A stretch of 48,041 nucleotides of DNA, from assembly GCA_021809805.1 (NCBI GenBank), contig JAJZKA010000008.1:1-48041 (forward strand), in the 5' to 3' direction. Positions 34,155 to 42,424 of the stretch are shown here, piece by piece (within the stretch, counting starts at the first letter, position 1; every line of letters starts with the position of its first letter). This DNA is from Actinomycetes bacterium (GTDB taxonomy: Bacteria; Actinomycetota; Acidimicrobiia; Acidimicrobiales; Bog-793). The notes beneath the pieces were generated by a model. It did not search any database, was not told where the DNA came from, and saw nothing but the letters and a program-made list of their open reading frames with translations. Made by a program: the position numbers and the translations under genes.

Positions 34155-34168
34155 TTGTTACTTGACAG
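34155..34168. promoter_or_regulatory. second palindromic operator candidate overlapping a TTGACA box
   Basis: TTGTTACTTGACAG matches the reverse complement of the 32341 palindrome at 12 of 14 positions. It contains TTGACA (34162-34167), a consensus -35 element, in the intergenic region between the XRE-cupin gene and the E1 genes. Confidence 0.6.
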
Positions 34169-34317
34169 TTCGAAGGAGGTGCCCGCAGACTGACCGTTGG
34201 CGTCTGCCGGGTGCTGGAAAGGGGCCGGGTCGTCGACCGGAGCTCGTCGAGGGTGGCCGGTCGCCACCGGACGACTGATGCACGAGCCCGGCGAACAAGG
34301 CCGAGAGGAGCAGTCGA

Positions 34318-34430
34318 TGCGTGAGAGCGTGGTGGCCGTCGCCGGGCGGCCGAGAAGCGACAGGCGTGGTGCACTGCATGCCGGAGCGCGCCGGTCGGCC
34401 GCCGGCTCGATGCGGAGGGCATGGCGGTGA
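34318..34430 (+). CDS. possible 37-residue leader ORF before E1 alpha
   Basis: GAGAGGAGC lies just before ATG 34318. The frame encodes MRESVVAVAGRPRSDRRG and an Arg/Ala-rich end, then stops at 34430, overlapping the E1 alpha start. It could be a coupling leader or a chance frame in GC-rich DNA. No family recognised. Confidence 0.25.
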
Positions 34431-35461
34431 CCGCGAGGACCGAGCAGCCATCCGGCGCGGGAGCGGCAGTTGCGAACGGCGTGCCAGCGCTCGACGCGCG
34501 GCTCCGCGTCTACCAGATGATGGTCGAGATGCGCGACTTCGAGAAGCGGGCGTACGACCTATTTCTCCAAGGGCTCGTGAAGGGCACGAGCCACCTGGGA
34601 CTCGGCCAGGAGGCGGTGGCCGCTGGGTTCGGTGCGGCGATGCGTCCCGAGGACTACACGTTCGCCACCTACCGGGGCCACAACCACACGCTCGCCCGTG
34701 GTGTGCCGATGGCCCGCATCATGGCCGAGCTCATGGGCAGGGAGCTTGGTCTCATGGCCGGCAAGGGTGGCTCGATGCACCTCACGAGCGTCGAGCATCG
34801 GATGATGGGATCGTACGCGATCGTGGGTGCGCACCTCACCATCGCGAACGGGGCCGCCTGGTCGTCGAAATTGCGCGGGACGGGCGAAGTGACCGTGTGC
34901 TTCTTCGGGGACGGGACCACCAATATCGGCGCCTTCCACGAGGCGCTCAACCTGGCCGCCGTGTGGCACCTGCCGGTCGTCTTCGTCTGCGAGAACAACC
35001 GCTGGATGGAGTACACCCCGATCCGGTCGGTCACCGCGGTCGATCATCCCGCCGCGGACAGGGCGCCCGCCTATGGGCTTTCGGCCTCCGTCGTCGACGG
35101 GAACGACGCGGACGTCGTCTACTCCGTGGCCACGAGCGCGATCGAGCGGGCGCGCAGCGGCGGCGGTCCGAGCCTCGTGGAGGCCGAGACGTACCGGCAC
35201 GGTGGGCACTCCCGTGCTGATCCAGGCAAGTATCGGCCGGACGACGAGGTGGCAGCATGGCTCGCGCGCGATCCCATTCCTGCGCTCCGGCACCGGCTCC
35301 TCGACGCGGGCGTGCCTGAAGCTCGATTGGTCGCGATCGAGCAGGCATCGCTCGCTGCCGTCGACGAGGCGACGGCGCAGGCGCAAGCAAGTCCTGCGCC
35401 TCCGCGCTCTTTGGTCGAACGGGACGTGTTCGCAGATGGAGGTGCGTCGTGGCGGAGATGA
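34421..35461 (+). CDS. thiamine-diphosphate-dependent dehydrogenase E1 component, alpha subunit
   Basis: Alpha subunit of a pyruvate/acetoin-type dehydrogenase E1 that decarboxylates or cleaves a 2-oxo or acyloin substrate. The 346 residues contain RDFEKRAYDLFLQGLVKGTSHLGLGQEAVA, GKGGSMHLTSVEHRMMGSYAIVG, and the thiamine diphosphate motif FFGDGTTNIGAFHEALN with VFVCENNRW. YRHGGHSRADPGKYR is the phosphorylation-loop equivalent. The closest type by eye is AcoA of acetoin dehydrogenase. ATG 34421 is two bases after GGAGGG; in-frame GTG 34427 has better spacing and may be the true start. It overlaps the beta-subunit gene by 13 bases. Confidence 0.9.
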   Translation: MAVTARTEQPSGAGAAVANGVPALDARLRVYQMMVEMRDFEKRAYDLFLQGLVKGTSHLGLGQEAVAAGFGAAMRPEDYTFATYRGHNHTLARGVPMARIMAELMGRELGLMAGKGGSMHLTSVEHRMMGSYAIVGAHLTIANGAAWSSKLRGTGEVTVCFFGDGTTNIGAFHEALNLAAVWHLPVVFVCENNRWMEYTPIRSVTAVDHPAADRAPAYGLSASVVDGNDADVVYSVATSAIERARSGGGPSLVEAETYRHGGHSRADPGKYRPDDEVAAWLARDPIPALRHRLLDAGVPEARLVAIEQASLAAVDEATAQAQASPAPPRSLVERDVFADGGASWRR

Positions 35462-36423
35462 CCTATCGAGACGCCGTAGCGCGCGCCATCGCCCAGGAGA
35501 TGCGCCTGGATCCTTCGGTCGTCTTCTTGGGGGAGGACGTGGGCGCGGCGGGCGGGGTGTTCAAGGCAACGGTCGGGTTGCTCGACAGCTTCGGGCCGAC
35601 ACGGGTGGTCGACACGCCGATCTCCGAGCAGGCGATCCTGGGTGCCGCGATGGGCGCGGCCATGACGGGTCTCCGACCCATTGCCGAGATCATGTTCTCC
35701 GACTTCTTCGCCGTGTGCTGGGACATCGTGGCGAACGAGATAGCCAAGACGCGCTACATGACCAACGGCCAGGTGAGGCTCCCGCTGGTCATCCGTTCGG
35801 GCAACGGTGGCGGCGTCCGTTTCGGCGCTCAGCACTCCCAGAGCGTCGAGAACTGGGCCATGGCCGTGCCGGGGCTGAAGGTGGTGGCGCCTTCCACGCC
35901 CAAAGACGTGGTCGGGCTGTTGGCAGCGTCGATCCGTGACACAGACCCCGTGCTGTTCTTCGAGCAAAAGTCCCTCTACTCGACCAAGGGGGAGGTCCCC
36001 GACGGTGAGATCGTGGACGAGCTGGGCCGCGCATCGATGCTCCGGGACGGGACGGCGGCGACGATCGTGGCGCTTGCCGGTATGGTGCCGCGCGCGATGG
36101 CGGCCGCAGACCAGCTGGCGAGCGAAGGCATCGACGTGACGGTCATCGACCTGCGCTCCCTCGTACCACTGGACGTGACCACGGTGGCAACGTCAGTCGC
36201 ACAGACGGGCCACCTCGTCACGGTCGAGGAGAACCCTCGCCTCTGCGGGTGGGGCGCAGAGCTCGCGTCCATCATCGCCGAGGAGAACCTCTTCGATCTC
36301 GACGGGCCGATCGTGCGGGTCACCACTCCTCACGTGCCCCTGCCGGCGGCCGACGCACTCGAGGACGCCGCCATGCCCGACGTCACGAAGATCGTCGACG
36401 GCGTGCGCCGCTCGCTGCGCTGA
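35449..36423 (+). CDS. thiamine-diphosphate-dependent dehydrogenase E1 component, beta subunit
   Basis: Partner of the alpha subunit. The 324 residues begin MAEMTYRDAVARAIAQEMRLD and include VFLGEDVGAAGGVFKAT, VDTPISEQAILGAAMGAAMTGLRPIAEIMFSDFF, and VPLPAADALEDAAMPDV near the end. It matches AcoB/PdhB-type proteins in length and motifs. GTG 35449 has GGAGGT a few bases upstream and overlaps the alpha gene, implying coupled translation and equal amounts. No E2 acyltransferase or E3 lipoamide dehydrogenase gene follows; the next gene is pdxH. The complex must borrow E2/E3 from elsewhere or work without them. Confidence 0.9.
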   Translation: MAEMTYRDAVARAIAQEMRLDPSVVFLGEDVGAAGGVFKATVGLLDSFGPTRVVDTPISEQAILGAAMGAAMTGLRPIAEIMFSDFFAVCWDIVANEIAKTRYMTNGQVRLPLVIRSGNGGGVRFGAQHSQSVENWAMAVPGLKVVAPSTPKDVVGLLAASIRDTDPVLFFEQKSLYSTKGEVPDGEIVDELGRASMLRDGTAATIVALAGMVPRAMAAADQLASEGIDVTVIDLRSLVPLDVTTVATSVAQTGHLVTVEENPRLCGWGAELASIIAEENLFDLDGPIVRVTTPHVPLPAADALEDAAMPDVTKIVDGVRRSLR

Positions 36424-36540
36424 GCCAGCGCTGCGCTCGTGCGGGCCCGCCATGGATGAGAGACGCACGGGCGCGCAGAAGCAGGGGGCGTGGTGGCGCG
36501 CCCAACGGCGTGGATCACTCCCAACGGGCGTGGGTAGATG

Positions 36541-36546
36541 GATACT
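36541..36546 (+). promoter_or_regulatory. -10 box upstream of pdxH
   Basis: GATACT seven bases before ATG 36554, with no ribosome binding site between. Confidence 0.35.
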
Positions 36547-36553
36547 TGTTCTC

Positions 36554-37135
36554 ATGGACCCTGCCGATCTCGACGACGACCCGCTCTGTCAGCTCGGCCG
36601 CTGGGTGGAGGAGGCGCGTGGCGCGGGGGAGGAGCTGCCGGAAGCGATGTGCCTCGCGACGGTGAGTGGAGACGGCATCCCTGACGCGCGCATGGTGCTC
36701 ATGCGCGGTCTCGACCACGGGGTGGTGTTCTTCACCGACTACGAGAGCGCCAAAGGACGCGAGCTTGCGCTGAACCCTTGTGCTGCGTCGGTGTTCCACC
36801 TCCCTCATCCGGTGCGGCGCCAGGTTCGGCTCCGCGGCACCGTCGATCGCGTGACGCCCGAGGAATCGGACCGCTACTGGATGACGCGCCCCGCCGCCTC
36901 GCGCAGGAGTGCGACGGCGTCGCACCAGAGCACCGTGATCGAAAGCAGGGCTGTGCTCGAGGCAGCGGTGGCGTCGCTGGGTGATGCAGAACCTGCGCGT
37001 CCTGCTCGATGGGGTGGGTTCCGCATCACGCCGTTCACGATGGAGTTCTGGGAGGAAGGTCGAGCCCGGCTCCACGACCGAGTGCGCTTCGACAGGGACG
37101 CCGAGGGATGGCGTTCGGCGCGCCTCTCGCCCTGA
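36554..37135 (+). CDS. pdxH: pyridoxamine/pyridoxine 5'-phosphate oxidase
   Basis: FMN enzyme that makes pyridoxal 5'-phosphate. The 193 residues contain EAMCLATVSGDGIPDARMVLMRGLDHGVVFFTDYESAKGRELALNP, RQVRLRGTVDRV, SHQSTVIESRAVLE, and the C-terminal RWGGFRITPFTMEFWEEGRARLHDRVRF block that holds the product. The N-terminus is shorter than in E. coli, as in many actinobacterial forms. ATG 36554 is preferred over upstream in-frame starts. It converges on putA with five bases between the stops; GCCCTGAAGGGC at 37129-37140 forms a small palindrome there. Confidence 0.93.
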   Translation: MDPADLDDDPLCQLGRWVEEARGAGEELPEAMCLATVSGDGIPDARMVLMRGLDHGVVFFTDYESAKGRELALNPCAASVFHLPHPVRRQVRLRGTVDRVTPEESDRYWMTRPAASRRSATASHQSTVIESRAVLEAAVASLGDAEPARPARWGGFRITPFTMEFWEEGRARLHDRVRFDRDAEGWRSARLSP

Positions 37136-37140
37136 AGGGC

Positions 37141-40100
37141 TCAGTGCGCGGGTCGGCGACCGTCGCGCGCACTGATGAGGTTCCCGTGCCGGTGCATGGT
37201 GACGCTCACTGCCTGCTCCCTGGTCCAACGAAGGAGCTCTTCGGTTCCGAGCGCGACGAGCGGTTCGATGTCCACCTCGAAGCCCTCGTCGAGCAGCGCG
37301 AGCCGCAGCCGAGGTGCCGAGCCCGCGATACGAACTCGCTCCGTGCGGTGCGGGGCGGTCCGCAGCCGGTCAATCAGGGCGTCGTCGTCCTCCACGAGGG
37401 AGCCGGCGAACCTGGCGTCGTCCGCGGCTCCTAGCGGTGCGGCACAGGAGAGCTCGACGGTGACGCCGAGGATGGCGGCGACACCAAGCGACACCTCGAG
37501 CGCGTCCGCGTCCGGCGCCACGGAGAGACGGAGGACTGCATGATGGAGCGGACGGAGGCGGAACAGATCTTGCTCTGCCGCGAGGTTGCTCGGGTCCTCG
37601 CCTGGGAGGAGTCGCTCCATCTCAGCGCGTGCCAGTGCGAGCTCCGTCTCCAGGTCGAGTGGCGCGCAGCGACGCCATCGTCCGAGAGAACCGACATAGT
37701 GAGGGCCGCCGGCTTTCGCCCCGGGTCCGATCGACGAGCGTTTCCATCCACCGAAGGGCTGTCGACGCACGATGGCTCCCGTGATGTGGCGGTTGACATA
37801 GAGGTTCCCTGCCGCGACCGCGTCGCACCAGCGGTCCACCTCTCGCTCGTCGAGCGAGCAGATCCCCGCGGTGAGCCCGTAGTCGGTGGCGTTCTGCAGC
37901 TCGATCGCGTGGTCGAGATCTCGCGCGCGCAAGAGGCCGAGCACGGGGCCGAAGCATTCGGTCCGATGGAGCTCGCTGCCCGGAGCGATCCCGAGCTTGA
38001 CCCCGGGCGACCAGAGCCGGGGGTTCTCGCCGATCTGGCGTGGCTCGACGAGCCATCGCTCTCCGGCTGCAAGCGTCGTGAGCGCACGCTCGAGGATGTC
38101 CGATGGTGGCCGGATGAGTGGTCCCACGCGAGCCGAAAGGTCGTCAGCAGCGCCGACGCGTAGGCTCGACACTGCGTCGGCGAGGCGCGAAAGGAACCGT
38201 GTGTCGTCGTAGACGGGCGCCTCGAGGATCGCCAGGCTTGCCGCGGAGCACTTCTGCCCCGCGTGTGAGAACGCGGAGTGCACGAGGTCGCGCACGGCGT
38301 CTTCGAGATCGGCCGCTGCGGTGACCACGATTGCATTCTTTCCGCTGGTCTCGGCATGCAGCGCAAGCGAGGGCCGCCACTCGAGGAAGCGGCGAGCGGT
38401 GTCCCATGCGCCGGTGAGCACGACGGCGTCCACATCACGGTGCACGACGAGCCGTTGCCCCGGAGTGGCGTCCGCGCACGGAAGGAACTGGAGGACATCT
38501 CGAGGGATGCCTGCGGCGTGGCACTGATCGACGATCAGCGATGCCGTCATCACCGTCTCGGGTGCCGGCTTCAAGATGACGGGACTGCCTGCAGCCAGTG
38601 CCGCGAGGACGCCTCCCGATGCGATGGCGTAGGGGAAGTTCCACGGAGGGGCGACGACGACCACGCCGAGCGGCTCGAAGACCGCCGTGCCCACATGCCG
38701 CTGCTCCAGCTCGGCGGCTCGAGTTGCGTAGTAGCGCGCGTCGTCGATGGCCTCGGATACCTCTGAGTCGGCTTCACGCACGACCTTTCCGCTGTCGGCG
38801 ACCATCACCGCGATCGTGCGGGCGCGCTGGTGTGCCATCTCGTCGGCGACACGAGCAAGAAGCCGACCTCGGTTCGCGCCAGGCGTGGCGGCCCAGCCCG
38901 GCGCCGCGGCGCGGGCGACAGCCACCGCGCGCTCTACCGTCTCTGTGTCGGCCTCGACGTAGCGGTACCACGCCGTGCCCGGTGCCGATGGATCGACACC
39001 GACACCGGTGAGCGGTCCGGTCACCGGCTCGCCGCCGACGACCGCGTGGAGCGGACCCGGGGGGCGGCAGGCGAGCTCGGACATCGCTCTTGCGAGCGCG
39101 GCCCGGTTGGCAGCGATCGTGAAGTCAGTGTCGGCGACGTTGGCAAAGGGGCCAAGTGCTGATCCGCTGCACGTGTCCTCCTCGCCGAGGTGGGGCGCGC
39201 TCTCGCGCCGCGACGGGATCGGCGCGCGGTGGCGATCTTCGACTGCCTGGCGGAAGCGCGCGCGCTGAGCCTCCCATGCAGCGGAGCCTGGCTCGAGGGA
39301 GGAAAGGTGAGCGAGATAATTCTCCGGCGTGCTGTTCTCATCGAAGCGTCGCACGAGGTAGGCAACGGCCGACTCGAAATCGTCACGCCGCACCACTGGG
39401 GCGTACAGCAGGATGCTGCCCGCGGCACGCGCGACAGCCTTGGCTTCCGCTACCGCCATGCCTTCGAGCATCTCGATCTCGACGCGACCACCGCCGAGCT
39501 GCTTGTCGCGGACGAGCGCCCAGGCGACATCGAAGAGATTGTGGCTTGCCACCCCGACTTGGAGCGCGCCGGCGAGCTCGGGGGCGAGGGCTATGTCCAA
39601 CAGACGCTTGTAGTTGGCGTCGACCTCCTCCTTGGTGGGAAACGGCGCGGAGGGCCAACCCCGCAGCTCGGCTTCGACCCGCTCCATGGCGAGGTTCGCG
39701 CCTTTCACGAGCCGGACTCTGATCGAGGCACCCGTTGCCGCGTGCCGACGTTTGGCGAAGTCGCATAGGGATCCCAGGACGTCGACGGAGTCGGGAAGGT
39801 ATGCCTGCAGCGCGATCCCGGCGTCGAGCGCGCTGAAGGGGGGCTCTTCGAGCAGGGAGATGAACGCGTCGACGGTGAGGTGGAGGTCACGGTACTCCTC
39901 CATGTCGAAGTACACGAGCTTTGGAGGGTGGTGGCGAGCAGCGGCGTCCAAGATGGGACGGAGCCGCTCGCGCACGCGCTCGAGGCTGTGTTCGTACGCG
40001 AGCACGTCCAACTGGGAGTAGAGGGCGGAGAGCTTGACCGACACGCACTCGACCTCACGTCGGGCGAGGAGCGCCGCCACCTCGCGCGCGCGTGCTGCGG

Positions 40101-40587
40101 CCTGCCCTTCGCCGAGCACGGCCTCTCCGAGCAGGTTCACATTGCAGCGCATCCCCTCCGCCCGCCGCCGTTCAAGGTGCCGGCGCAGCGGTCCGCGTTC
40201 GGCCGGCAGGACGAGCGAGGCGAGCTCTCGGCGGAGCCTTGCGGTGGCAAGGGCGACAACGACCGCGGGAGCGCGGGACGCAAGCGCGGCGGCCGCTCGC
40301 AGGGCGAGACGGTCGACGGGGCCCGCGATCGCTGGAGATGGATTCGCCGCGACGAGGTCCGCGAGTCGCGCTGCTGCTCGCCGGGGTGTGCGGATGCGCA
40401 GTACCTCGTCGGTGAGCTCGAGCATGAAGGTCCTGCTGTGTTCGTCGGCCGAGAGGGCGCCGACGCGGCGGCGGCGTCGTCGTCGCTCCTTCGCTCCGAT
40501 GCTGCGACGTGCCTCGGTCGACAGGGCGGCGGCGAGTCGCTCCGCCGCCTCGCAGGTTGGCGCGTCTTCGTTGTCGAGTGCTGGCAC
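37141..40587 (-). CDS. putA: bifunctional proline dehydrogenase / L-glutamate gamma-semialdehyde dehydrogenase
   Basis: Oxidises proline to glutamate in two steps, FAD then NAD dependent. The 1148 residues carry an N-terminal proline dehydrogenase barrel (about 120-480) with VSVKLSALYSQLDVLAYEHSLERV, KLVYFDMEEYRDLHLT and RVRLVKGANLAMERVEAE. The aldehyde dehydrogenase (about 510-1000) has the general-base Glu in HAETSGKNAIVV near 746 and the nucleophilic Cys in SHAGQKCSAASL near 778. FGGWKRSSIGPGAKAGGPHYVG is a P5C-dehydrogenase hallmark. There is no DNA-binding domain, so it does not regulate itself as in E. coli. The GTG start has TACGGT seven bases upstream and no ribosome binding site. Many actinobacteria encode the two enzymes separately. 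Confidence 0.93.
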   Translation of the reverse strand: MPALDNEDAPTCEAAERLAAALSTEARRSIGAKERRRRRRRVGALSADEHSRTFMLELTDEVLRIRTPRRAAARLADLVAANPSPAIAGPVDRLALRAAAALASRAPAVVVALATARLRRELASLVLPAERGPLRRHLERRRAEGMRCNVNLLGEAVLGEGQAAARAREVAALLARREVECVSVKLSALYSQLDVLAYEHSLERVRERLRPILDAAARHHPPKLVYFDMEEYRDLHLTVDAFISLLEEPPFSALDAGIALQAYLPDSVDVLGSLCDFAKRRHAATGASIRVRLVKGANLAMERVEAELRGWPSAPFPTKEEVDANYKRLLDIALAPELAGALQVGVASHNLFDVAWALVRDKQLGGGRVEIEMLEGMAVAEAKAVARAAGSILLYAPVVRRDDFESAVAYLVRRFDENSTPENYLAHLSSLEPGSAAWEAQRARFRQAVEDRHRAPIPSRRESAPHLGEEDTCSGSALGPFANVADTDFTIAANRAALARAMSELACRPPGPLHAVVGGEPVTGPLTGVGVDPSAPGTAWYRYVEADTETVERAVAVARAAAPGWAATPGANRGRLLARVADEMAHQRARTIAVMVADSGKVVREADSEVSEAIDDARYYATRAAELEQRHVGTAVFEPLGVVVVAPPWNFPYAIASGGVLAALAAGSPVILKPAPETVMTASLIVDQCHAAGIPRDVLQFLPCADATPGQRLVVHRDVDAVVLTGAWDTARRFLEWRPSLALHAETSGKNAIVVTAAADLEDAVRDLVHSAFSHAGQKCSAASLAILEAPVYDDTRFLSRLADAVSSLRVGAADDLSARVGPLIRPPSDILERALTTLAAGERWLVEPRQIGENPRLWSPGVKLGIAPGSELHRTECFGPVLGLLRARDLDHAIELQNATDYGLTAGICSLDEREVDRWCDAVAAGNLYVNRHITGAIVRRQPFGGWKRSSIGPGAKAGGPHYVGSLGRWRRCAPLDLETELALARAEMERLLPGEDPSNLAAEQDLFRLRPLHHAVLRLSVAPDADALEVSLGVAAILGVTVELSCAAPLGAADDARFAGSLVEDDDALIDRLRTAPHRTERVRIAGSAPRLRLALLDEGFEVDIEPLVALGTEELLRWTREQAVSVTMHRHGNLISARDGRRPAH

Positions 40588-40594
40588 GAAGCTG

Positions 40595-40600
40595 ACCGTA
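40595..40600 (-). promoter_or_regulatory. -10 box of putA, leaderless type
   Basis: TACGGT on the minus strand ends seven bases before GTG 40587. Confidence 0.4.
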
Positions 40601-40702
40601 CCGGGTGGGGGAGCGCAGCTGGCGGAGCCCGGTCGTGCCGCGCTGCTGCAACCCGCGCTGGCGAGGTGGCCGGACTCCGGCAGCGCGACGCCGCCAGGGG
40701 CT

Positions 40703-40714
40703 GCACCAAGGTGC
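40703..40714. promoter_or_regulatory. palindrome GCACCAAGGTGC upstream of putA (copy 1)
   Basis: Perfect 5-bp arms around AA, about 115 bases upstream of the putA start. A near-identical copy lies 23 bases away. Confidence 0.45.
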
Positions 40715-40725
40715 GTCGGGCCGGT

Positions 40726-40737
40726 GCACCAAGGTGT
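40726..40737. promoter_or_regulatory. palindrome GCACCAAGGTGT upstream of putA (copy 2)
   Basis: Differs from copy 1 only at the last base. The two centres are 23 bp apart, about two helical turns, as for paired operator sites. Confidence 0.45.
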
Positions 40738-40744
40738 CGAGCCT

Positions 40745-41710
40745 TCATGCAGTGGGCGGAAGGGTGGAGATTGGGTGAGTTGTTGGCGAGGATGTCCCTG
40801 TCGGTGTGGGTGCAGATGTGGACGCCGTGCTCAAGACATCGCGACCGGCTCGAAGGCGAGGCGAGATTGGCCGCGTCGCGAGGAGGCATCCAGTGAGCAC
40901 GAGGAGGAAGCCTGCTGCGGTGGCCGGGCCGAAGGGCTCACCGAGCACGGCCACGCCGAGGACGACGGCGACCGCAGGATTCACGTAGGTGACCAAGGTC
41001 GCGCGCATCGCGCCGACCTCCCTGATGAGTGCGAAGAAGCACAAGAACGCCGTGATGGTGCACACCACGGTCAGCGCCGCGACCGACTCGATCACCGACG
41101 GCGACAGCGGGCGCGTCGGCTGGGAGAACACCGCGATGGGGGCGTACACCACGGCGGTGCCCGCGACCGAGCACGCGAGGAGCCCGATCGGCGGGACGTC
41201 GGAAAGGTGCCGGCTCACCACCCACGGTCCGAGCGCGTACCCGACGACGACGATCCCGATCGACGCGACGGAAATCAGCTGCGTGCCGGTGACGGAGAGC
41301 CCCACGAGCAGGCCGACACCCCCGAGCCCGACGAGAAGCCCCGATACGCGCCGCAGGTCGACGCGATCGGTCCCCGTTGCCCAGGCGAGCAACGCGGCAA
41401 CGAGCGGGACTGCGCCGATGAGGAGCCCCGTCAACGAGCTCGGGAGACGGCGCTCCGCGTTCGTGATCAGCCCCCAGGGAACGGCGATCTCTGCCGCGGT
41501 GTACGCGAGTAACGGGCGCCAACGACGGAGCACGGGGCGCAGGGCTCCTCGTGCGGCAGCGAGCGGCACGACGACGACCGACGCGCCGCCGGTCCTGATG
41601 AGGACGATCAGTGCTGGGCTGAGCTCGCGCACTGACACCTTGATGAGCAGGTACGGCAGCCCCCACAAGATGCCGACGACCACGAAGAAGAACCAGCCGC
41701 GGCGCGTCAT
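40745..41710 (-). CDS. EamA/DMT-family transporter
   Basis: A 321-residue inner-membrane protein with about ten hydrophobic helices arranged as two EamA repeats. The first begins GWFFFVVVGILWGLPYLLIKVSV; the second begins near SIGIVVVGYALGPWVVS and includes TLVTYVNPAVAVVLGVAVLGEPFG, the classic EamA C-terminal signature. The last 35 residues are a Ser/Thr/Pro tail. Family members export amino acids and other metabolites; the substrate here is unknown. It lies upstream of putA on the same strand with a 157-base gap holding two palindromes. Confidence 0.87.
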   Translation of the reverse strand: MTRRGWFFFVVVGILWGLPYLLIKVSVRELSPALIVLIRTGGASVVVVPLAAARGALRPVLRRWRPLLAYTAAEIAVPWGLITNAERRLPSSLTGLLIGAVPLVAALLAWATGTDRVDLRRVSGLLVGLGGVGLLVGLSVTGTQLISVASIGIVVVGYALGPWVVSRHLSDVPPIGLLACSVAGTAVVYAPIAVFSQPTRPLSPSVIESVAALTVVCTITAFLCFFALIREVGAMRATLVTYVNPAVAVVLGVAVLGEPFGPATAAGFLLVLTGCLLATRPISPRLRAGRDVLSTASTSAPTPTGTSSPTTHPISTLPPTA

Positions 41711-41756
41711 CGAAGTGGCAGCACGGGCCGTGGCCCGCCGAGCGGGGGGGCGGCGT

Positions 41757-42257
41757 TCAGGTTGCCTCGCGGCGCGTCTGGAACCGGGCGACGGAGAAGC
41801 CGAAGAGGATTGGGATGTCCACCGCGAAGACGAAAATTGACAGGGTGAGGAGTACGAGCATCGATCCGCGGGTGCCGTCGTTCACGACCACGTACTCCAG
41901 TATGCCTGCGGTGACGAAGTAGGCCGGGAGCGCCCACTTGACGGCGAGGAGGAAGCTGTCGATGAGCTCCCCGTTGGGTTCAGGCTGTTTCAGTTCGAAG
42001 AGCACGGCGAGACCGGCCGGTTCGAGGACACCGATCGCCACGATGGTCATCACGGCGACGACGACGAAGGAGGTGACCACCCATCCATGCTCGGGGTACG
42101 CGGCGCTCAGATTGCCGAGATGGCGGGCGAGCTGCCATCCGGTCGCCAGCGTGCAGACCACGAGCGTGGGCATGAGAACGACCATTGTTGGCATGAGCCG
42201 CTTGGAGAATGGCGCCGCGACGCTCCTGGGCACAGGTCCTGTGCTCGTGCGTGTCAT
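41757..42257 (-). CDS. uncharacterised four-helix membrane protein
   Basis: No family recognised. The 166 residues hold four clear hydrophobic segments: MPTMVVLMPTLVVCTLATGWQL, WVVTSFVVVAVMTIVAIGVLEPAGLAV, LAVKWALPAYFVTAGILEYVVV, and MLVLLTLSIFVFAVDIPILFGF. The N-terminal arm is Ser/Arg-rich and the C-terminus basic. The track start at 42404 adds 49 Arg/Pro-rich residues unlikely to be translated; ATG 42257 is preferred, although no ribosome binding site is obvious. It is upstream of the EamA gene on the same strand, 46 bases apart, so probably co-transcribed. Confidence 0.6.
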   Translation of the reverse strand: MTRTSTGPVPRSVAAPFSKRLMPTMVVLMPTLVVCTLATGWQLARHLGNLSAAYPEHGWVVTSFVVVAVMTIVAIGVLEPAGLAVLFELKQPEPNGELIDSFLLAVKWALPAYFVTAGILEYVVVNDGTRGSMLVLLTLSIFVFAVDIPILFGFSVARFQTRREAT

Positions 42258-42338
42258 GTGGCTTCTGCGTGCCCTTCGTGAGCCCGTTGGCGTGGGCGGA
42301 ATACCGGTGCCGCCCCCTTGGCACCGGGGCCAGCGAGC

Positions 42339-42368
42339 TGGACCGGTGGCCTCGCCGAACGCTATACA
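42339..42368 (+). promoter_or_regulatory. candidate promoter for the SDR at 42425
   Basis: TGGACC (42339-42344) and TATACA (42363-42368) with an 18-base spacer in the divergent region. Confidence 0.35.
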
Positions 42369-42424
42369 GCGAGCCCACCGGCTGCAACGATCTGCTAGGA
42401 CCACCGACGAGGAATGGAGGCGTC

